The position numbers and the translations under genes are program-made. The notes below the pieces were generated by a model. The model had not been told where the DNA came from. It ran no database searches and saw only the letters and a list, made by a program, of their open reading frames with translations. DNA of 64,000 nucleotides from Marinobacter gudaonensis (GTDB lineage Bacteria > Pseudomonadota > Gammaproteobacteria > Pseudomonadales > Oleiphilaceae): contig NZ_FOYV01000001.1 of assembly GCF_900115175.1 (NCBI RefSeq), positions 248,001 to 312,000 of the forward strand. Reading direction: 5' to 3'. Each line of letters opens with the position of its first letter. The first letter of the stretch is position 1. This document shows positions 1 to 11,231 of the stretch, in pieces.

Positions 1-2513
1 CAGAAGAGCTGGCCATCGATGCCGCCGAGGTTCGCTGCAGCATTCCGCCTCGTTCCGAGAGAACCGAACCCACCGTCCATCATGTGCAGCCACGCCCCGA
101 CTCGCTGCCCCACGCCCACGGCCAGGACGCCACCCATTCGGCCATGAACGTCAATCTGGATGCCTGCATCACCTGCGGGCTGTGCGAGCGTGCCTGCCGG
201 GAAGTGCAGGGGAACGACGTGATCGGCCTGGCCCATCGCGGGGCTGCGGCGAAAGTGGTGTTCGACTTCGATGACCCCATGGGCGAGAGCACCTGCGTGG
301 CCTGCGGCGAGTGTGTTCAGGCCTGCCCGACCGGGGCGCTGATGCCGGCTACCCTGATCGACCAACAGGGCCGGGGCGATTCCGCCGTGGCGGACCGCAC
401 CGTGGATTCCGTATGCCCGTATTGCGGCGTCGGCTGCCAGCTCACCTATCACGTGAAAGACGAGCTTGGCGAGGCAGGAGCGCATAACAGCCGCATTCTC
501 TTCGTGGAAGGCCGTAACGGACCTTCCAACCAGGGACGGCTCTGCGTGAAAGGCCGCTTCGGCTTCGATTATCCGTCGCACCCGGCGCGGCTGACACGGC
601 CCCTGATCCGGCGCGAGGGCGTGCCCAAGGGCCTCGACCCGGCCTTCGATCCCGCCCATCCGCTCACCCATTTCCGGGAAGCCAGCTGGGAAGAGGCCCT
701 GGAGCTGGCAGCCAAAGGCCTGACCCAACTCAAAGACCGCCACGGCCCAAGCGCGCTCGCCGGTTTCGGCAGCGCCAAATGCTCCAACGAAGAGGCCTGG
801 CTGTTCCAGAAACTGATTCGCACCGGCTTTGGCTCCAACCACGTGGACCATTGCACCCGGCTGTGCCACGCCAGTTCCGTGGCCGCCCTGATGGAATGCC
901 TGGGCTCGGGCGCTGTCACCGCCTCCTTCATGCAGGCGCTGCAGGCGGATGTGGTGATCCTCACCGGCTGTAACCCGGCGGTAAACCACCCGGTAGCGGC
1001 CACCTACTTCAAACAGGCGGCGAGGAACGGCACCAAGCTGATTATCATCGACCCCCGGGGCCAGTCCCTGGACGCCTACGCCTGGCGCAGCGTGCGGTTC
1101 TCACCCGGCGGCGACGTGGCCCTCTTCAACGCCATGCTGAACGTGATCATCCGCGAAGGCCTCTACAACCAGGGCTACATCGACGCCCACACCGAGGGCT
1201 TCGAGAAGCTGAAGGCCAGCGTGGAGGGCATGACCCCGGAGGTGATGAGCCCCGTCTGCGGCGTGGCGCCCGATACCATCCGCGAAGTGGCCCGCGCCTA
1301 CTCCCAGGCAGACCGTGCCATGATCTTCTGGGGCATGGGCATTTCCCAACACGTGCACGGCACCGACAACGCCCGTTGCCTGATCTCCCTGGCCCTGGCC
1401 TGCGGCCACACCGGCCGGCCTGGCACCGGCCTGCATCCGTTAAGGGGACAGAACAACGTACAGGGCGCCTCCGATGCCGGCCTGATCCCCATGGTGCTGC
1501 CGGACTACCAGCCCGTTGGCGATCGCCAGCTGCGGGCCGCCTTCGAAGAACTCTGGAACACCAAACTCGACCCGGAACCAGGGCTCACCGTGGTGGAAAT
1601 CATGGACGCCATCCGCGCCGGCACCATCAAAGGCATGTACATCCTCGGCGAAAACCCCGCCATGTCCGACCCGGACCTGACCCATGCCCGGGCAGCGCTC
1701 GCAGCCCTGGAACACCTGGTGGTGCAGGACCTCTTTGTGACCGAGACCGCCCAGTTTGCCGATGTGATCCTGCCGGCCGCCGCCTGGTCCGAGAAAACCG
1801 GCACCGTTACCAATACCAACCGCCAGGTACAAATGGGACGCGCCGCCCTGGCGCCGCCGGGCGAGGCAAAGCCGGACTGGTGGATCATCCAGGAAATCGC
1901 CCGGCGGTTCGGCCTGGAATGGGATTACACAGGCCCCGAACAGGTCTTCGCGGAAATGAAACAGGGCATGCACTCCCTGAATCACATCACCTGGGCGCGC
2001 CTGGAGCGCGAGGGCTCGGTCACCTATCCCTGTTCCGCCGATAATGCGCCAGGCCACGACGTGGTCTTCGCCGATGCCTTCCCAAGAGCCGGCGGCCGCG
2101 CCCACTTCTCGCCAGCCAGCCCCCTGCCGCCGGACGAGCCAGTGGACCGGGCCTATCCCACCGTACTCACCACCGGCCGCCTGCTGGAACACTGGCACAC
2201 CGGCTCCATGACCCGCCGAAGCCGCGTACTCGACGAGCGCGAACCTGACGCCGCCGCCTACCTTGCGCCAGCCGAGCTAGAGCGCCTGGGAATAGCGCCG
2301 GGTGAGGGCGTCCGGATTGAAACCCGACGGGGCGCCATCACCCTGGTCGCCCGTGCGGACCAGACCATGCCAGAGGGGATGGTGTTTGTGCCGTTTGCGT
2401 TCGTGGAGGCCGCAGCCAATGTGCTGACCAATCCGGCGCTGGATCCGTTTGGGAAGATTCCGGAGTTTAAGTATGCGGCTTGTCGGATCAGACCAGATTT
2501 GCCTCTAAACTGA
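1..2513 (+). CDS. fdhA: NAD-dependent formate dehydrogenase, alpha (molybdopterin) subunit, 5' truncated by window edge
   Basis: Oxidises formate to CO2 at a molybdenum bis-MGD centre and passes electrons through Fe-S clusters to NAD-linked partner subunits in the cytoplasm. The frame is open from the first base, so the annotated GTG at 84 is internal and the true N-terminus (a 2Fe-2S domain in FdsA-type proteins) lies left of the window. Visible in order: ferredoxin-type clusters CITCGLCERAC and CVACGECVQAC; the CPYCGVGC 4Fe-4S motif opening the molybdopterin domain; the active-site region HCTRLCHASS, with cysteine where some homologues carry selenocysteine; and a C-terminal dinucleotide-binding domain ending near FGKIPEFK. 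No fdhD or small accessory gene follows; the next gene belongs to the defence operon. The family call is secure; the beta and gamma subunits are outside the window. Confidence 0.93.
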   Translation, partial: EELAIDAAEVRCSIPPRSERTEPTVHHVQPRPDSLPHAHGQDATHSAMNVNLDACITCGLCERACREVQGNDVIGLAHRGAAAKVVFDFDDPMGESTCVACGECVQACPTGALMPATLIDQQGRGDSAVADRTVDSVCPYCGVGCQLTYHVKDELGEAGAHNSRILFVEGRNGPSNQGRLCVKGRFGFDYPSHPARLTRPLIRREGVPKGLDPAFDPAHPLTHFREASWEEALELAAKGLTQLKDRHGPSALAGFGSAKCSNEEAWLFQKLIRTGFGSNHVDHCTRLCHASSVAALMECLGSGAVTASFMQALQADVVILTGCNPAVNHPVAATYFKQAARNGTKLIIIDPRGQSLDAYAWRSVRFSPGGDVALFNAMLNVIIREGLYNQGYIDAHTEGFEKLKASVEGMTPEVMSPVCGVAPDTIREVARAYSQADRAMIFWGMGISQHVHGTDNARCLISLALACGHTGRPGTGLHPLRGQNNVQGASDAGLIPMVLPDYQPVGDRQLRAAFEELWNTKLDPEPGLTVVEIMDAIRAGTIKGMYILGENPAMSDPDLTHARAALAALEHLVVQDLFVTETAQFADVILPAAAWSEKTGTVTNTNRQVQMGRAALAPPGEAKPDWWIIQEIARRFGLEWDYTGPEQVFAEMKQGMHSLNHITWARLEREGSVTYPCSADNAPGHDVVFADAFPRAGGRAHFSPASPLPPDEPVDRAYPTVLTTGRLLEHWHTGSMTRRSRVLDEREPDAAAYLAPAELERLGIAPGEGVRIETRRGAITLVARADQTMPEGMVFVPFAFVEAAANVLTNPALDPFGKIPEFKYAACRIRPDLPLN

Positions 2514-2633
2514 TATTATCCCTGCAAAACGACTTCGCCAGGCGCGTTGCGCGGTGAAAGATGGGTGTTGCAAAGCAATTTGATGGCTAGCGCGGTAATG
2601 ATAAGTCGACTACATAAGTTCCGGTTCAGCCAG

Positions 2634-2654
2634 AAAAGGCCGCTCAAGCCTTTT
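2634..2654 (+). terminator. Hairpin after fdhA, possible terminator
   Basis: Perfect 7-bp inverted repeat AAAAGGC / GCCTTTT with a 7-nt loop, followed shortly by a T-rich stretch (GGGGATTTT). It lies between fdhA and the SNF2 gene, so it could insulate the defence operon from fdh transcription. The remainder of the 198-bp gap (2514-2711) shows no promoter I would defend. Confidence 0.45.
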
Positions 2655-2711
2655 GGGGATTTTAGTTATCGGGGCTATGTGATCGCAAACTAATGCTCGT
2701 AAGGAAAGCGG

Positions 2712-5700
2712 ATGATCAAACTGGAAGACATAAAAAAAGACGCCCAGATCCGAGGCATTCAGGGTGACGACGTTGTCCGCATTGTACAAACCGAATCAGT
2801 AGGTGATCATGCCCTGACGGTCTACTACAAAGACAGCCAAGGCCGCCTGAACGAACAGATGCTGTTCCGCTCCGACGAAACGCGGTTGGAGCTGGCTGAG
2901 GCTGGTCGCCCCTGGGCGTTTGATGCCCCCGGGGCCGACTTCAAGCTGGGCCTGGAGGCCTATCGTATTACTCAGGCGGCGCTGTTCGACCCGATGATGG
3001 CAGTTCATACCTCCAATGTAGAGCCGCTTCCCCACCAAATCTCGGCTGTGTATGAGTCTATGTTGCCTCGCCAGCCGTTGCGCTTCGTTTTGGCGGACGA
3101 CCCCGGTGCCGGCAAGACCATCATGGCTGGCTTGTTGATTCGTGAACTCCTAATGCGGGCGGATGCTAAGCGCATTCTCATCGTGTCTCCCGGCGGGCTC
3201 ACCGAGCAGTGGCAAGACGAGTTGCTGGAGAAATTCGGCGTCCAGTTCGACATCTTTAGCCGCGACAGACAAGAGCAGAGTGCCTCTGGCAACTACTTTG
3301 ACGAATCCAACCTGCTGATCTGTCGGTTGGACCAGCTCTCACGCAATGAAGATTTCCAAGAAAAACTAAAAAATACCGAGTGGGATCTCATCATCGTGGA
3401 CGAGGCCCACAAGCTCTCCGCCAATTATTTCGGCAACAAGGTCAACAAAACCAAACGCTTCCAGCTGGGTGAGTTGTTAGGCTCGATTACCCGGCATTTT
3501 TTGCTGATGACAGCCACACCGCACAACGGCAAGGAAGAGGATTTTCAGATCTGGCTCTCGTTGCTTGATGGCGATCGCTTCTACGGAAAGTTCCGGGAAG
3601 GCGCCCACAAAGTCGATGTGTCCGACATGATGCGTCGGATGGTGAAAGAAGAGCTTCTGAAGTTCGATGGCACACCTCTGTTCCCAGAGCGCAGAGCCTA
3701 CACAGCCAACTACGAGTTGTCTGATGCTGAAGCCGAGCTTTATGCGGAAGTGACAAACTATGTCCGCAACGAGATGAACCGGGCGGACAATTTGGAGGGC
3801 AAGCGTAAGGGCACCGTTGGTTTCGCATTGACCCAACTGCAGCGCCGTCTCGCTTCCAGTCCAGAAGCCATTTACCAGTCCCTCAAGCGTCGACGGAAAC
3901 GTCTTGAGTCGCGCCTTGAAGAAATGAAACTGGTTGCGCGTGGTGAGGCCGTAAAGCAGGCGAATAAAAATGGTATCGCGGAAACCCTCGGCGAATACAA
4001 AGTCACCAAGAAGCTCGACATTCCCGACAACATCGACGAACTGGATGACGACGAACTCAGTGCCGAGGAGTACGAGCTGTTCTCGGAACAAGTCGTGGAC
4101 CAGGCCACAGCTGCTGAAACCATTCCGGAGCTCGAGGCCGAGATCGTGAGCTTGCAGGGCTTGGAATTTCAAGCCATGACCGTCGTGCAGTCAGGTAATG
4201 ATAAAAAATGGGAGGAGCTCTCCCACCTCTTGCAAGATCGGCCTGAGATGTACACCGAGGGTGGCAGCCGTCGTAAGTTGATCATCTTTACCGAGCACAA
4301 AGACACGCTTAATTACTTGGTTCAGCGCATTTCCGGAATGCTAGGCAATCCGGAGGCCGTTCTGACGATTCATGGCGGCACTAATCGGGATGAACGTCGC
4401 AAAGCCCAGGAAGAATTCCGAAATAACCCTGAAGTTCTGGTGCTGGTGGCGACCGATGCGGCAGGTGAGGGCGTCAACCTGCAGAATGCCAACCTGATGG
4501 TGAATTACGATTTGCCTTGGAACCCAAACCGACTGGAACAGCGTTTTGGTCGCATCCACCGGATTGGCCAGACAGAGGTTTGCCATTTGTGGAATCTGGT
4601 GGCCAACGAAACCCGGGAAGGCGAGGTGTTCCAGAAGCTGTTCGACAAGCTTGAAGTTGAGAAAAAAGCCTTGGGCGGCAAAGTTTTCGACATTCTTGGT
4701 GAAGCTTTCGAGAACCAATCTCTTAAAGACCTGCTGGTTGAAGCCATCCGGTACGGAGAGTCGCCTGAAATCAAAGCTAAGCTCAATCAGGTTATTGACG
4801 GCGCACTGGATACGGAACACCTACGCGATATCCTTAAACGCAACGCTCTGGTTGAACAGCACATGTCGCTGGAGGACTTGTACGCCGTTAAGGAAGAGAT
4901 GGAAAAGGCCGAAGCCCGCAAGCTTCAGCCGTACTTCATTCGGGCGTTTTTCACCGAAGCGTTTCAAACCCTAAGTGGAGAAATGCGTGCTCGAGAATCG
5001 GGGCGCTACGAAGTCCGGCATGTGCCCGCGGCGATTCGAGAACGGGATCGGATCATCGGTGAGAGTCGCACACCGGTGCTGAAGAAATATGAGCGAATTT
5101 GCTTCGAGAAACAGATGGTTCGTGTTCCCGGCAAACCCATGGCGGATTTGATTCACCCCAATCATCCTCTGATGGCCGCGACCACCGATCTGGTACTTTC
5201 GGCTCACCGAAGCAAGCTCAAGCAAGGCGCTGTTCTGGTAGACCCAAACGATGACGGCATCGAGCCGAAAATCTTATTTATGGTCGATCACACGATTCGC
5301 GAGGGTGAAAGCGCCAGCGCTGATGGTAAACCAGGCATCGCCTCCCGACGGCTGCAATTCGTTGAGATCGACCAGCAAGGCAACAGCTCCCATGCGGGCT
5401 GGGCACCTCATTTGGACTTGCAGCCGATTGCTGCTGACGACCACCAATTGGTTCAAGACGTGCTGAACGCCCCGTGGATCACTGGTAACCTTGAATCCCT
5501 GGCGCTCAACCATGCCACTCAGCACTTGGTACCCGAACACTACCAAGAGGTAAAAACTCGCCGGGAGCGCACTGCTGATAAAATCCACGCCGCCGTCCAT
5601 GAGCGACTGGTCAAAGAGATCAATTATTTGTCCGGTCAGGCGATCAAGCTGGACGAACAGGTTGCCGCAGGAAAGCAGCCGCGCATACAACCGGAAAACT

Positions 5701-6278
5701 TTCGGAGAAGGGCAGAAGAGTTAACTGCCAGGCTCGAGCAACGCAAGCGCGAGCTGCAAGCCATGAAAAATGTGGTCTCCAGCACCCCGGTGGTGATCGG
5801 CGGTGCCCTGGTGATACCTCAGGGGTTACTGGCTATACGCAAGGGCGAGACGACGTTCACTGCCGATGCTCAAGCCAGAGCGCATATTGAGCAGGTGGCC
5901 ATGCAGGCAGTTATCGATCGAGAGCAGGCTTTGGGCCATACCGTGAAGGATGTCTGTGCCGACAAGTGTGGTTGGGATATTACTTCTCGCCCTCAGGCTA
6001 ATCCGGATGGTTCTTTGCCACAAGACAGACATATCGAAGTGAAGGGTAGAGCCAAAGGGCAAGATGTTATTACGGTCAGTCGCAATGAAATCCTCTACGC
6101 TTTGAACCAGGCTGAAAAATTCTGGCTGGCGATCGTTTTGGTAGATGGAGAAGAATACGATGGCCCTTACTACGTTAAGAATCCGTTCAGCACCGAACCA
6201 GATTTCGGAGTACCTTCGGTGAACTACGAATTGAAGCACCTTTTGTCAAAGGCAGAGCTCCAGGAGCCAGGTTTATGA
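2712..6278 (+). CDS. SNF2-family helicase with C-terminal DUF3883 domain (DrmD-like), first gene of defence operon
   Basis: Predicted DNA translocase of an anti-phage system; 1188 residues. Motif I is DDPGAGKT (about residues 129-136), motif II DEAH (about 229), motif III TATPH, motif [12 protein letters not shown] and motif [12 protein letters not shown] (about 610). An acidic, helical stretch (about 385-470) separates the two RecA lobes. The last 100 residues contain GWDIT...HIEVKGR followed by [15 protein letters not shown], the DUF3883 pattern; its D...ExK layout resembles PD-(D/E)XK nucleases, which is my inference. An AAGGA site precedes the ATG. The stop overlaps the next start by 4 nt. 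Family members are found in DISARM class 1 (DrmD) and in predicted helicase-DUF1156-DUF499 defence loci. GC is visibly lower than in fdhA. Confidence 0.9.
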   Translation: MIKLEDIKKDAQIRGIQGDDVVRIVQTESVGDHALTVYYKDSQGRLNEQMLFRSDETRLELAEAGRPWAFDAPGADFKLGLEAYRITQAALFDPMMAVHTSNVEPLPHQISAVYESMLPRQPLRFVLADDPGAGKTIMAGLLIRELLMRADAKRILIVSPGGLTEQWQDELLEKFGVQFDIFSRDRQEQSASGNYFDESNLLICRLDQLSRNEDFQEKLKNTEWDLIIVDEAHKLSANYFGNKVNKTKRFQLGELLGSITRHFLLMTATPHNGKEEDFQIWLSLLDGDRFYGKFREGAHKVDVSDMMRRMVKEELLKFDGTPLFPERRAYTANYELSDAEAELYAEVTNYVRNEMNRADNLEGKRKGTVGFALTQLQRRLASSPEAIYQSLKRRRKRLESRLEEMKLVARGEAVKQANKNGIAETLGEYKVTKKLDIPDNIDELDDDELSAEEYELFSEQVVDQATAAETIPELEAEIVSLQGLEFQAMTVVQSGNDKKWEELSHLLQDRPEMYTEGGSRRKLIIFTEHKDTLNYLVQRISGMLGNPEAVLTIHGGTNRDERRKAQEEFRNNPEVLVLVATDAAGEGVNLQNANLMVNYDLPWNPNRLEQRFGRIHRIGQTEVCHLWNLVANETREGEVFQKLFDKLEVEKKALGGKVFDILGEAFENQSLKDLLVEAIRYGESPEIKAKLNQVIDGALDTEHLRDILKRNALVEQHMSLEDLYAVKEEMEKAEARKLQPYFIRAFFTEAFQTLSGEMRARESGRYEVRHVPAAIRERDRIIGESRTPVLKKYERICFEKQMVRVPGKPMADLIHPNHPLMAATTDLVLSAHRSKLKQGAVLVDPNDDGIEPKILFMVDHTIREGESASADGKPGIASRRLQFVEIDQQGNSSHAGWAPHLDLQPIAADDHQLVQDVLNAPWITGNLESLALNHATQHLVPEHYQEVKTRRERTADKIHAAVHERLVKEINYLSGQAIKLDEQVAAGKQPRIQPENFRRRAEELTARLEQRKRELQAMKNVVSSTPVVIGGALVIPQGLLAIRKGETTFTADAQARAHIEQVAMQAVIDREQALGHTVKDVCADKCGWDITSRPQANPDGSLPQDRHIEVKGRAKGQDVITVSRNEILYALNQAEKFWLAIVLVDGEEYDGPYYVKNPFSTEPDFGVPSVNYELKHLLSKAELQEPGL

Positions 6279-7579
6279 AGCTTGAAACGCTGAAACTGAG
6301 AAACTTCCGGCGATTTAAAAGCCTGGATATAAGCTTTCATCCTGAACTGACAGTATTGGCTGCAAGAAATGGTCAAGGTAAAACCTCGGTGTTAGATGCC
6401 GCTACGATTGCACTGGGCACTTTCGTCGGTGCCTTTGATCTCGGGAAAGCGAAACATATTGCGCAAACCGACGCACGTTACCAAAGGCTTTCCGGCCACT
6501 CTGACAATGAACAGGCTTTCCCTGTAAGCCTTGAAGCGACGCTATCTAATATGATTGCCCCAGTTGTCAGAGAGCTTCATGGAGCTAAGGGCAGAACTAC
6601 GATCAAACACGCTGGAGAACTAACGAAACTCGGTAGGCAACTGATGAAACGGGTTCAGGCTCTGGAGCCTGTGCCCCTTCCTCTGATGGCGTATTACGGT
6701 TCAGGTCGCCTTTGGAATGCGCATAAGAATATGAGCCGCAAGGCAGTATTAAGTGAAAGTCGGACGTTGGGATATGAGGACTGCTTCAGCTCCGCCTCCA
6801 GCTTTACCCAAGTTCAGCAGTGGATGACAAAAGCTACCTTCGCAGTTCTCCAACATAAAAGTATGGAAGCTTACGAAGGTTATACGCTAGCTCATCAAAT
6901 TGAGGGTATCCAAAACACTGTCGACAAAGTCCTCAGCAATGAAGGTTGGAGCGACTTCCATTACAGCGTTCAACATGAAGAGTTGGCTATGACTCACTCA
7001 GAAATGGGCGTATTGCCCGTTTCGCTTCTCAGCGATGGCGTGCGTGCCATGGTATCTCTAGTAGCTGATATGGCGTGGCGTTGTGCCAAGCTAAACCCAC
7101 AAATGGGTGAGAAGGCTCAGGAGCAAACAACTGGAATTGCATTCATTGACGAAGTAGATATGCATCTGCATCCGGAGTGGCAACAAACAGTTATCCAAAC
7201 ACTTCGTGATGCTTTTCCTCTCATTCAGTTTGTTGTCACAACCCATAGCCCACAGGTAATGAGTACGATTCGGCGGGAAAATATTCGAGTTATCCAAAGT
7301 AATAAGGCAGGTGAAGCGAGAGCAGAGGAGCCGTTGGCCAGAACTTACGGCGAGCCGAGCAACACAGTACTGCAGGGTGTCATGTTTGTTGACCCACAAC
7401 CTCCCGTGAAAGAGAAACAGGATTTAAAGCGCTTGACAGAGTTGGTTGACCAAGGGCTATACGAAGATTCATTAGCATTGCAGCTAATGGAACAACTACA
7501 AAGCACATTGGGGGAGCATCACCCTCAACTACAGCGCCTTCAACGCAGCATTAAACGTCAAAAGGCTCTCAAAGGATGA
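6275..7579 (+). CDS. Septu PtuA-like AAA/ABC-type ATPase
   Basis: Predicted ATP-binding sensor or effector subunit of a Septu-like pair. The 434-residue protein begins with a RecF/SMC-like strand ([12 protein letters not shown]) and Walker A ARNGQGKT (residues 30-37). An ABC-signature-like LSDG lies near 252, Walker [12 protein letters not shown] near 290 and the H-loop TTHSPQ near 322. This order is that of AAA_21/OLD-like ATPases such as PtuA; there is no TOPRIM domain, which argues against OLD nuclease. It overlaps the genes on both sides by 4 nt (ATGA), so it is translated with them. The base composition looks the most AT-rich of the operon, which suggests that this pair has a separate origin from the surrounding genes. 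Confidence 0.82.
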   Translation: MKLETLKLRNFRRFKSLDISFHPELTVLAARNGQGKTSVLDAATIALGTFVGAFDLGKAKHIAQTDARYQRLSGHSDNEQAFPVSLEATLSNMIAPVVRELHGAKGRTTIKHAGELTKLGRQLMKRVQALEPVPLPLMAYYGSGRLWNAHKNMSRKAVLSESRTLGYEDCFSSASSFTQVQQWMTKATFAVLQHKSMEAYEGYTLAHQIEGIQNTVDKVLSNEGWSDFHYSVQHEELAMTHSEMGVLPVSLLSDGVRAMVSLVADMAWRCAKLNPQMGEKAQEQTTGIAFIDEVDMHLHPEWQQTVIQTLRDAFPLIQFVVTTHSPQVMSTIRRENIRVIQSNKAGEARAEEPLARTYGEPSNTVLQGVMFVDPQPPVKEKQDLKRLTELVDQGLYEDSLALQLMEQLQSTLGEHHPQLQRLQRSIKRQKALKG

Positions 7580-8316
7580 GGCATGTCACCAAGCAGGGAA
7601 ATGGTAGCTATCAGCTGAACCAAGCAAACCGAACCCCGCCACAAACTAGTGAAGAAGCCACTCGCCGTTGGAGCAACTTTAATCATAAACGGCAGGTTAT
7701 GAGTTACTTACTAGACGAACAGTATCAACTTTGCTGTTACAGCGAGCTGCGTGCGGATGAACATGGGCTGGGGTATCACATCGAGCATGTCGAGAATAAA
7801 AGTCAAAGCCCCAGGCGCACTTTCGACTACACCAATCTGGCAGCCAGTGCGCTGGATGCCGACCGAATTAGAGCGTTCAAAGATGAGCAGAATGAGGCTG
7901 GTCTGGCTAGTGAATTGTTTGGTGGTCATGCTCCTGGCAAGCAGCGCTCGGTCAATATGCAACTCTTTGTTTCACCCCAACAAAACGATTGCGCCCGGTT
8001 TTTTTCATACCTTTCAGATGGTCGCATTATCCCTGCACAATACCTGAACGAACGAGACAGCGCGCGTGCACGTTACACCATTGACCTGCTCAACTTGAAC
8101 AGCCCGTTTTTACTGGCAGAGCGCAGTAAATGGTGGGAGGAGTTAGACACATTGTTCGATGAGCACCTCAGCAATGAGATGGACCTACATAGCCTGGCTG
8201 CGATAGATCTCGTGCCCATTGCTCAGCGACTCAGTCCGTTCTTCAGCATGACGCGACAGTTTTTCGGACGTATTGCCGAGGATGTTCTCCAACAAGATGC
8301 ACCGGAATTAGTATGA
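7576..8316 (+). CDS. Septu PtuB-like HNH endonuclease (TIGR02646-type)
   Basis: Predicted nuclease partner of the preceding ATPase; 246 residues. The HNH core is visible as CCYSE (about residue 53), HIEHVENKS (about 69) and DYTNLAAS (about 87), matching the C-x-Y-C-like / EH / N-L arrangement of the TIGR02646 family, to which PtuB and retron-associated HNH proteins belong. One of the usual zinc-type cysteines appears replaced by serine (CYSE). In known Septu the ATPase restrains and the HNH protein cuts nucleic acid on infection. ATGA overlaps join it to the ATPase upstream and to the methyltransferase downstream, so it sits inside, not beside, the larger operon. No reverse transcriptase or msr/msd-like region is present, so it is not a retron. 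Confidence 0.8.
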   Translation: MRHVTKQGNGSYQLNQANRTPPQTSEEATRRWSNFNHKRQVMSYLLDEQYQLCCYSELRADEHGLGYHIEHVENKSQSPRRTFDYTNLAASALDADRIRAFKDEQNEAGLASELFGGHAPGKQRSVNMQLFVSPQQNDCARFFSYLSDGRIIPAQYLNERDSARARYTIDLLNLNSPFLLAERSKWWEELDTLFDEHLSNEMDLHSLAAIDLVPIAQRLSPFFSMTRQFFGRIAEDVLQQDAPELV

Positions 8317-11216
8317 CAACACAGATTAAGACGCCCAAAAAACTCATTGAGGTGGCGCTGCCATTGGATGACATCAACATGGCAGCTGCCCGGGAAAAAT
8401 CCATCCGCCACGGCCACCCCAGCACTTTGCATCTGTGGTGGGCGCGTCGACCCTTGGCCGCTGCAAGGGCAGTGCTGTTTGCCCAACTGGTGAACGATCC
8501 CGGCTACCAGCGCGAGCTGGGTTATGGGGTAAACAAGAAAGAAGCGGAGATTAAGCGGGAGAAGCTATTCCAGATCATCCGCGACCTGGTGAAATGGGAA
8601 AATACCAACAACGAAGAAGTGCTGAACCGCGCTCGTGAAGCCATTTGGGAGAGCTGGCGCGAAACCTGCCACCTCAATCGTAATTATCCACAGGCGTCGG
8701 AGCTGTTCAATCCGGAGAAACTTCCAGCCTTTCACGATCCCTTTGCCGGGGGCGGAGCCATTCCGCTAGAAGCCCAGCGGTTGGGACTGGAAAGCTACGC
8801 CAGCGACTTGAACCCCGTTGCAGTAATGATCAACAAGGCGATGATCGAAATTCCGCCCAAGTTTGCCGGGCAAACACCCGTTGGCCCGCTGCCAGAAGGT
8901 GAGAAGCAGCAAAGCATGATGGAAGACTGGGCCAGTGCCAAAGGCCTGGCTGAAGACGTGCGGCGTTATGGCAAGTGGGTGCGCGAGGAAGCCTTTAAGC
9001 GGATTGGCCACCTTTATCCAAAGTACAAGATTACCCAAGAAATGGTCGTCGAGCGCCCAGACTTGAAAGCCTACGAAGGGGAAGAGCTGACAGTGATTGC
9101 CTGGCTTTGGGCCAGAACCGTGAAAAGCCCCAACCCGGCTTTTAGCCATGTAGAGGTGCCTCTCGCCTCCAGCTTTGTGATATCCAGCAAAAAGGGTAAA
9201 GAGGCTTATGTTGTGCCTGTCGTTGAGGGTGACAAGTATCAATTTGAAATTAAAGTCGGCAATCCACCGCAAGAGGCGAAGGATGGCACCAAAGCCGGCG
9301 GGCGGGGTGCTAATTTCAACTGTCTAGTATCTGGTTCGCCAATTGATGGGAAGTACATTAAGGCTGAGGGTCAAGCCGGTCGCATGAAGCAACGCCTGAT
9401 GGCTGTCGTTGCAGAAGGAAAGCGTGGCCGTGTCTATCTTTCTCCAACCAGTGAAATGGAGTCTGTCGCGAATCAGGCCGAACCATATTGGGCGCCTTCG
9501 GGAGATGTACCCGCGAGGCTGACGGGCGGCACTTGTGTTCCATATGGGCTGAGAGAGTGGGGCAACCTCTTCACCCCCCGCCAACTAGTAGCCTTAGCCA
9601 CCTTCTCCGATCTGGTGGAGGAGGCCCGTGAAAAAGCCGTTGCCGACGCCAAAGCCGCCGGCCTGCCGGATGATGGTCAAGGCCTAGCCCGAGGCGGTTC
9701 TGGGGCGACGGCCTATGGGGAGGCTGTAGCAGTTTATTTGGGCTTCGCAGTGGATAAGGTTGCTGATTCGGGATCAACAATTGCTAGCTGGACATCACAG
9801 CGGGATACGATTCGAAGTACCTTCGCACGACAGGCCATTCCAATGGTCTGGGATTTTGCAGAAGTAAATCCCTTGTCTGACTCAACGGGCAACTTCATTG
9901 GTAGTATTAACTGGGTATTTAAGGTAGTGGACCTTTTACCAGCCACAGCCTCTGGCGGCGCTCAGCAAAGTGATGCTGCCACGCAGTCAATCAGCCTCAA
10001 CAAGGTCATTTCATCTGACCCACCCTATTACGACAATATTGGTTATGCTGATTTGTCCGACTTTTTCTATGTCTGGATGCGCAGAGCATTGCGAAAAATT
10101 TACCCAACATTGTTCGCGACCATGGCGGTTCCCAAAGCGGAAGAGCTGGTCGCCACCCCTTACCGTCATGGCAGCAAGGAAAAAGCTGAAACCTTCTTTA
10201 TGGATGGCATGACGCGCGCTATTCACAATATGGCAGAGAAATCTCATCCAGCGTTTCCGGTTTCTATTTATTACGCATTCAAGCAGTCGGAAACCAAAGA
10301 AGGCAGCACTACCAGTACCGGCTGGGTAACTTTTCTTGAAGCCGTCATTCAGGCTGGTTTTTCCATTGATGGTACATGGCCAGTACGAACTGAACGCGAA
10401 GGTCGCAGCATCGGTATTGGCAGTAACGCACTAGCCTCCTCCATCGTCCTGGTCTGCCGCAAACGTGAAACCAACGCGGAGTCTATTTCTCGCCGCGATT
10501 TCCAGCGTCAACTGCGCGAAGAAATGCCGGAAGCGCTGGAAACCATGATCGGCGGCCAGACTGGTCAAACCCCCATAGCCCCGGTGGATCTGGCCCAGGC
10601 TGCCATAGGTCCCGGCATGGCCATCTACTCCAAGTACCAAGCAGTCCTGAACCAAGACGGCAGCCGCATGAGCGTTCACGATGCTCTGGTGCTGATTAAC
10701 CGTGCGATTACCGAGTATCTCAGCCCGGACTCCGGCAGCTTCGATGCCGATACACAGTTCTGCTCCAGCTGGTTTGAGCAATACGGCTGGAGTGCCGGCC
10801 AGTTTGGCGAGGCCGATACGCTGGCTCGCGCCAAGGGAACGAGTGTGGATGGCGTGAAAGCTGCCGGCGTGGCCGAATCCGGTAGCGGAAAAGTAAGGCT
10901 GCTGAAATGGTCTGAATACGAATCCGACTGGGATCCGAGCAAAGACGACCGCACACCGATCTGGGAAGCCTGCCACCAGATGATCCGTCGCCTCAACAAC
11001 AGCGGTGAGTCGGCTGCCGGTGAACTGCTGGCCAAAATGCCGGAAAAAGGCGAAGCCATCCGCCAACTGGCCTACCACCTCTATACCCTATGCGAGCGCA
11101 AGAAGTGGGCCGAAGAGGCCCGCGCCTACAACGAGTTGATCGGTTCTTGGCACGCAATTGTGGCGGCGTCTCACGATGTGGGTCACAAAGGCGAGCAACA
11201 AGGATTTGACCTTTAA
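8313..11216 (+). CDS. DUF1156 (COG1743) DNA adenine methyltransferase
   Basis: Predicted host-DNA modifying enzyme of the defence operon. The 967-residue protein opens with the DUF1156 signature ([41 protein letters not shown]). Methyltransferase motif I is DPFAGGG (about residue 142) and catalytic motif [10 protein letters not shown] (about 569), which indicates amino (N6-adenine or N4-cytosine) methylation; the two are far apart, as is usual for this family. COG1743 methylases are repeatedly linked with DUF499 ATPases, DUF3780 proteins and SNF2 helicases in predicted defence loci; a DUF499 protein is encoded three genes downstream, but I see no DUF3780 protein. Start overlaps the HNH gene by 4 nt. 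The recognition sequence cannot be read from the protein. Confidence 0.9.
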   Translation: MTTQIKTPKKLIEVALPLDDINMAAAREKSIRHGHPSTLHLWWARRPLAAARAVLFAQLVNDPGYQRELGYGVNKKEAEIKREKLFQIIRDLVKWENTNNEEVLNRAREAIWESWRETCHLNRNYPQASELFNPEKLPAFHDPFAGGGAIPLEAQRLGLESYASDLNPVAVMINKAMIEIPPKFAGQTPVGPLPEGEKQQSMMEDWASAKGLAEDVRRYGKWVREEAFKRIGHLYPKYKITQEMVVERPDLKAYEGEELTVIAWLWARTVKSPNPAFSHVEVPLASSFVISSKKGKEAYVVPVVEGDKYQFEIKVGNPPQEAKDGTKAGGRGANFNCLVSGSPIDGKYIKAEGQAGRMKQRLMAVVAEGKRGRVYLSPTSEMESVANQAEPYWAPSGDVPARLTGGTCVPYGLREWGNLFTPRQLVALATFSDLVEEAREKAVADAKAAGLPDDGQGLARGGSGATAYGEAVAVYLGFAVDKVADSGSTIASWTSQRDTIRSTFARQAIPMVWDFAEVNPLSDSTGNFIGSINWVFKVVDLLPATASGGAQQSDAATQSISLNKVISSDPPYYDNIGYADLSDFFYVWMRRALRKIYPTLFATMAVPKAEELVATPYRHGSKEKAETFFMDGMTRAIHNMAEKSHPAFPVSIYYAFKQSETKEGSTTSTGWVTFLEAVIQAGFSIDGTWPVRTEREGRSIGIGSNALASSIVLVCRKRETNAESISRRDFQRQLREEMPEALETMIGGQTGQTPIAPVDLAQAAIGPGMAIYSKYQAVLNQDGSRMSVHDALVLINRAITEYLSPDSGSFDADTQFCSSWFEQYGWSAGQFGEADTLARAKGTSVDGVKAAGVAESGSGKVRLLKWSEYESDWDPSKDDRTPIWEACHQMIRRLNNSGESAAGELLAKMPEKGEAIRQLAYHLYTLCERKKWAEEARAYNELIGSWHAIVAASHDVGHKGEQQGFDL

Positions 11217-11231
11217 AGGTGATGCCACGAC

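Noticed and set aside
838..880. Possible selenocysteine site in formate dehydrogenase
   Set aside because: The active-site codon is TGC (cysteine) and there is no in-frame TGA.
6275..8316. Retron of the PtuAB-associated type
   Set aside because: No reverse transcriptase gene and no space for an msr/msd RNA; the genes overlap by 4 nt.
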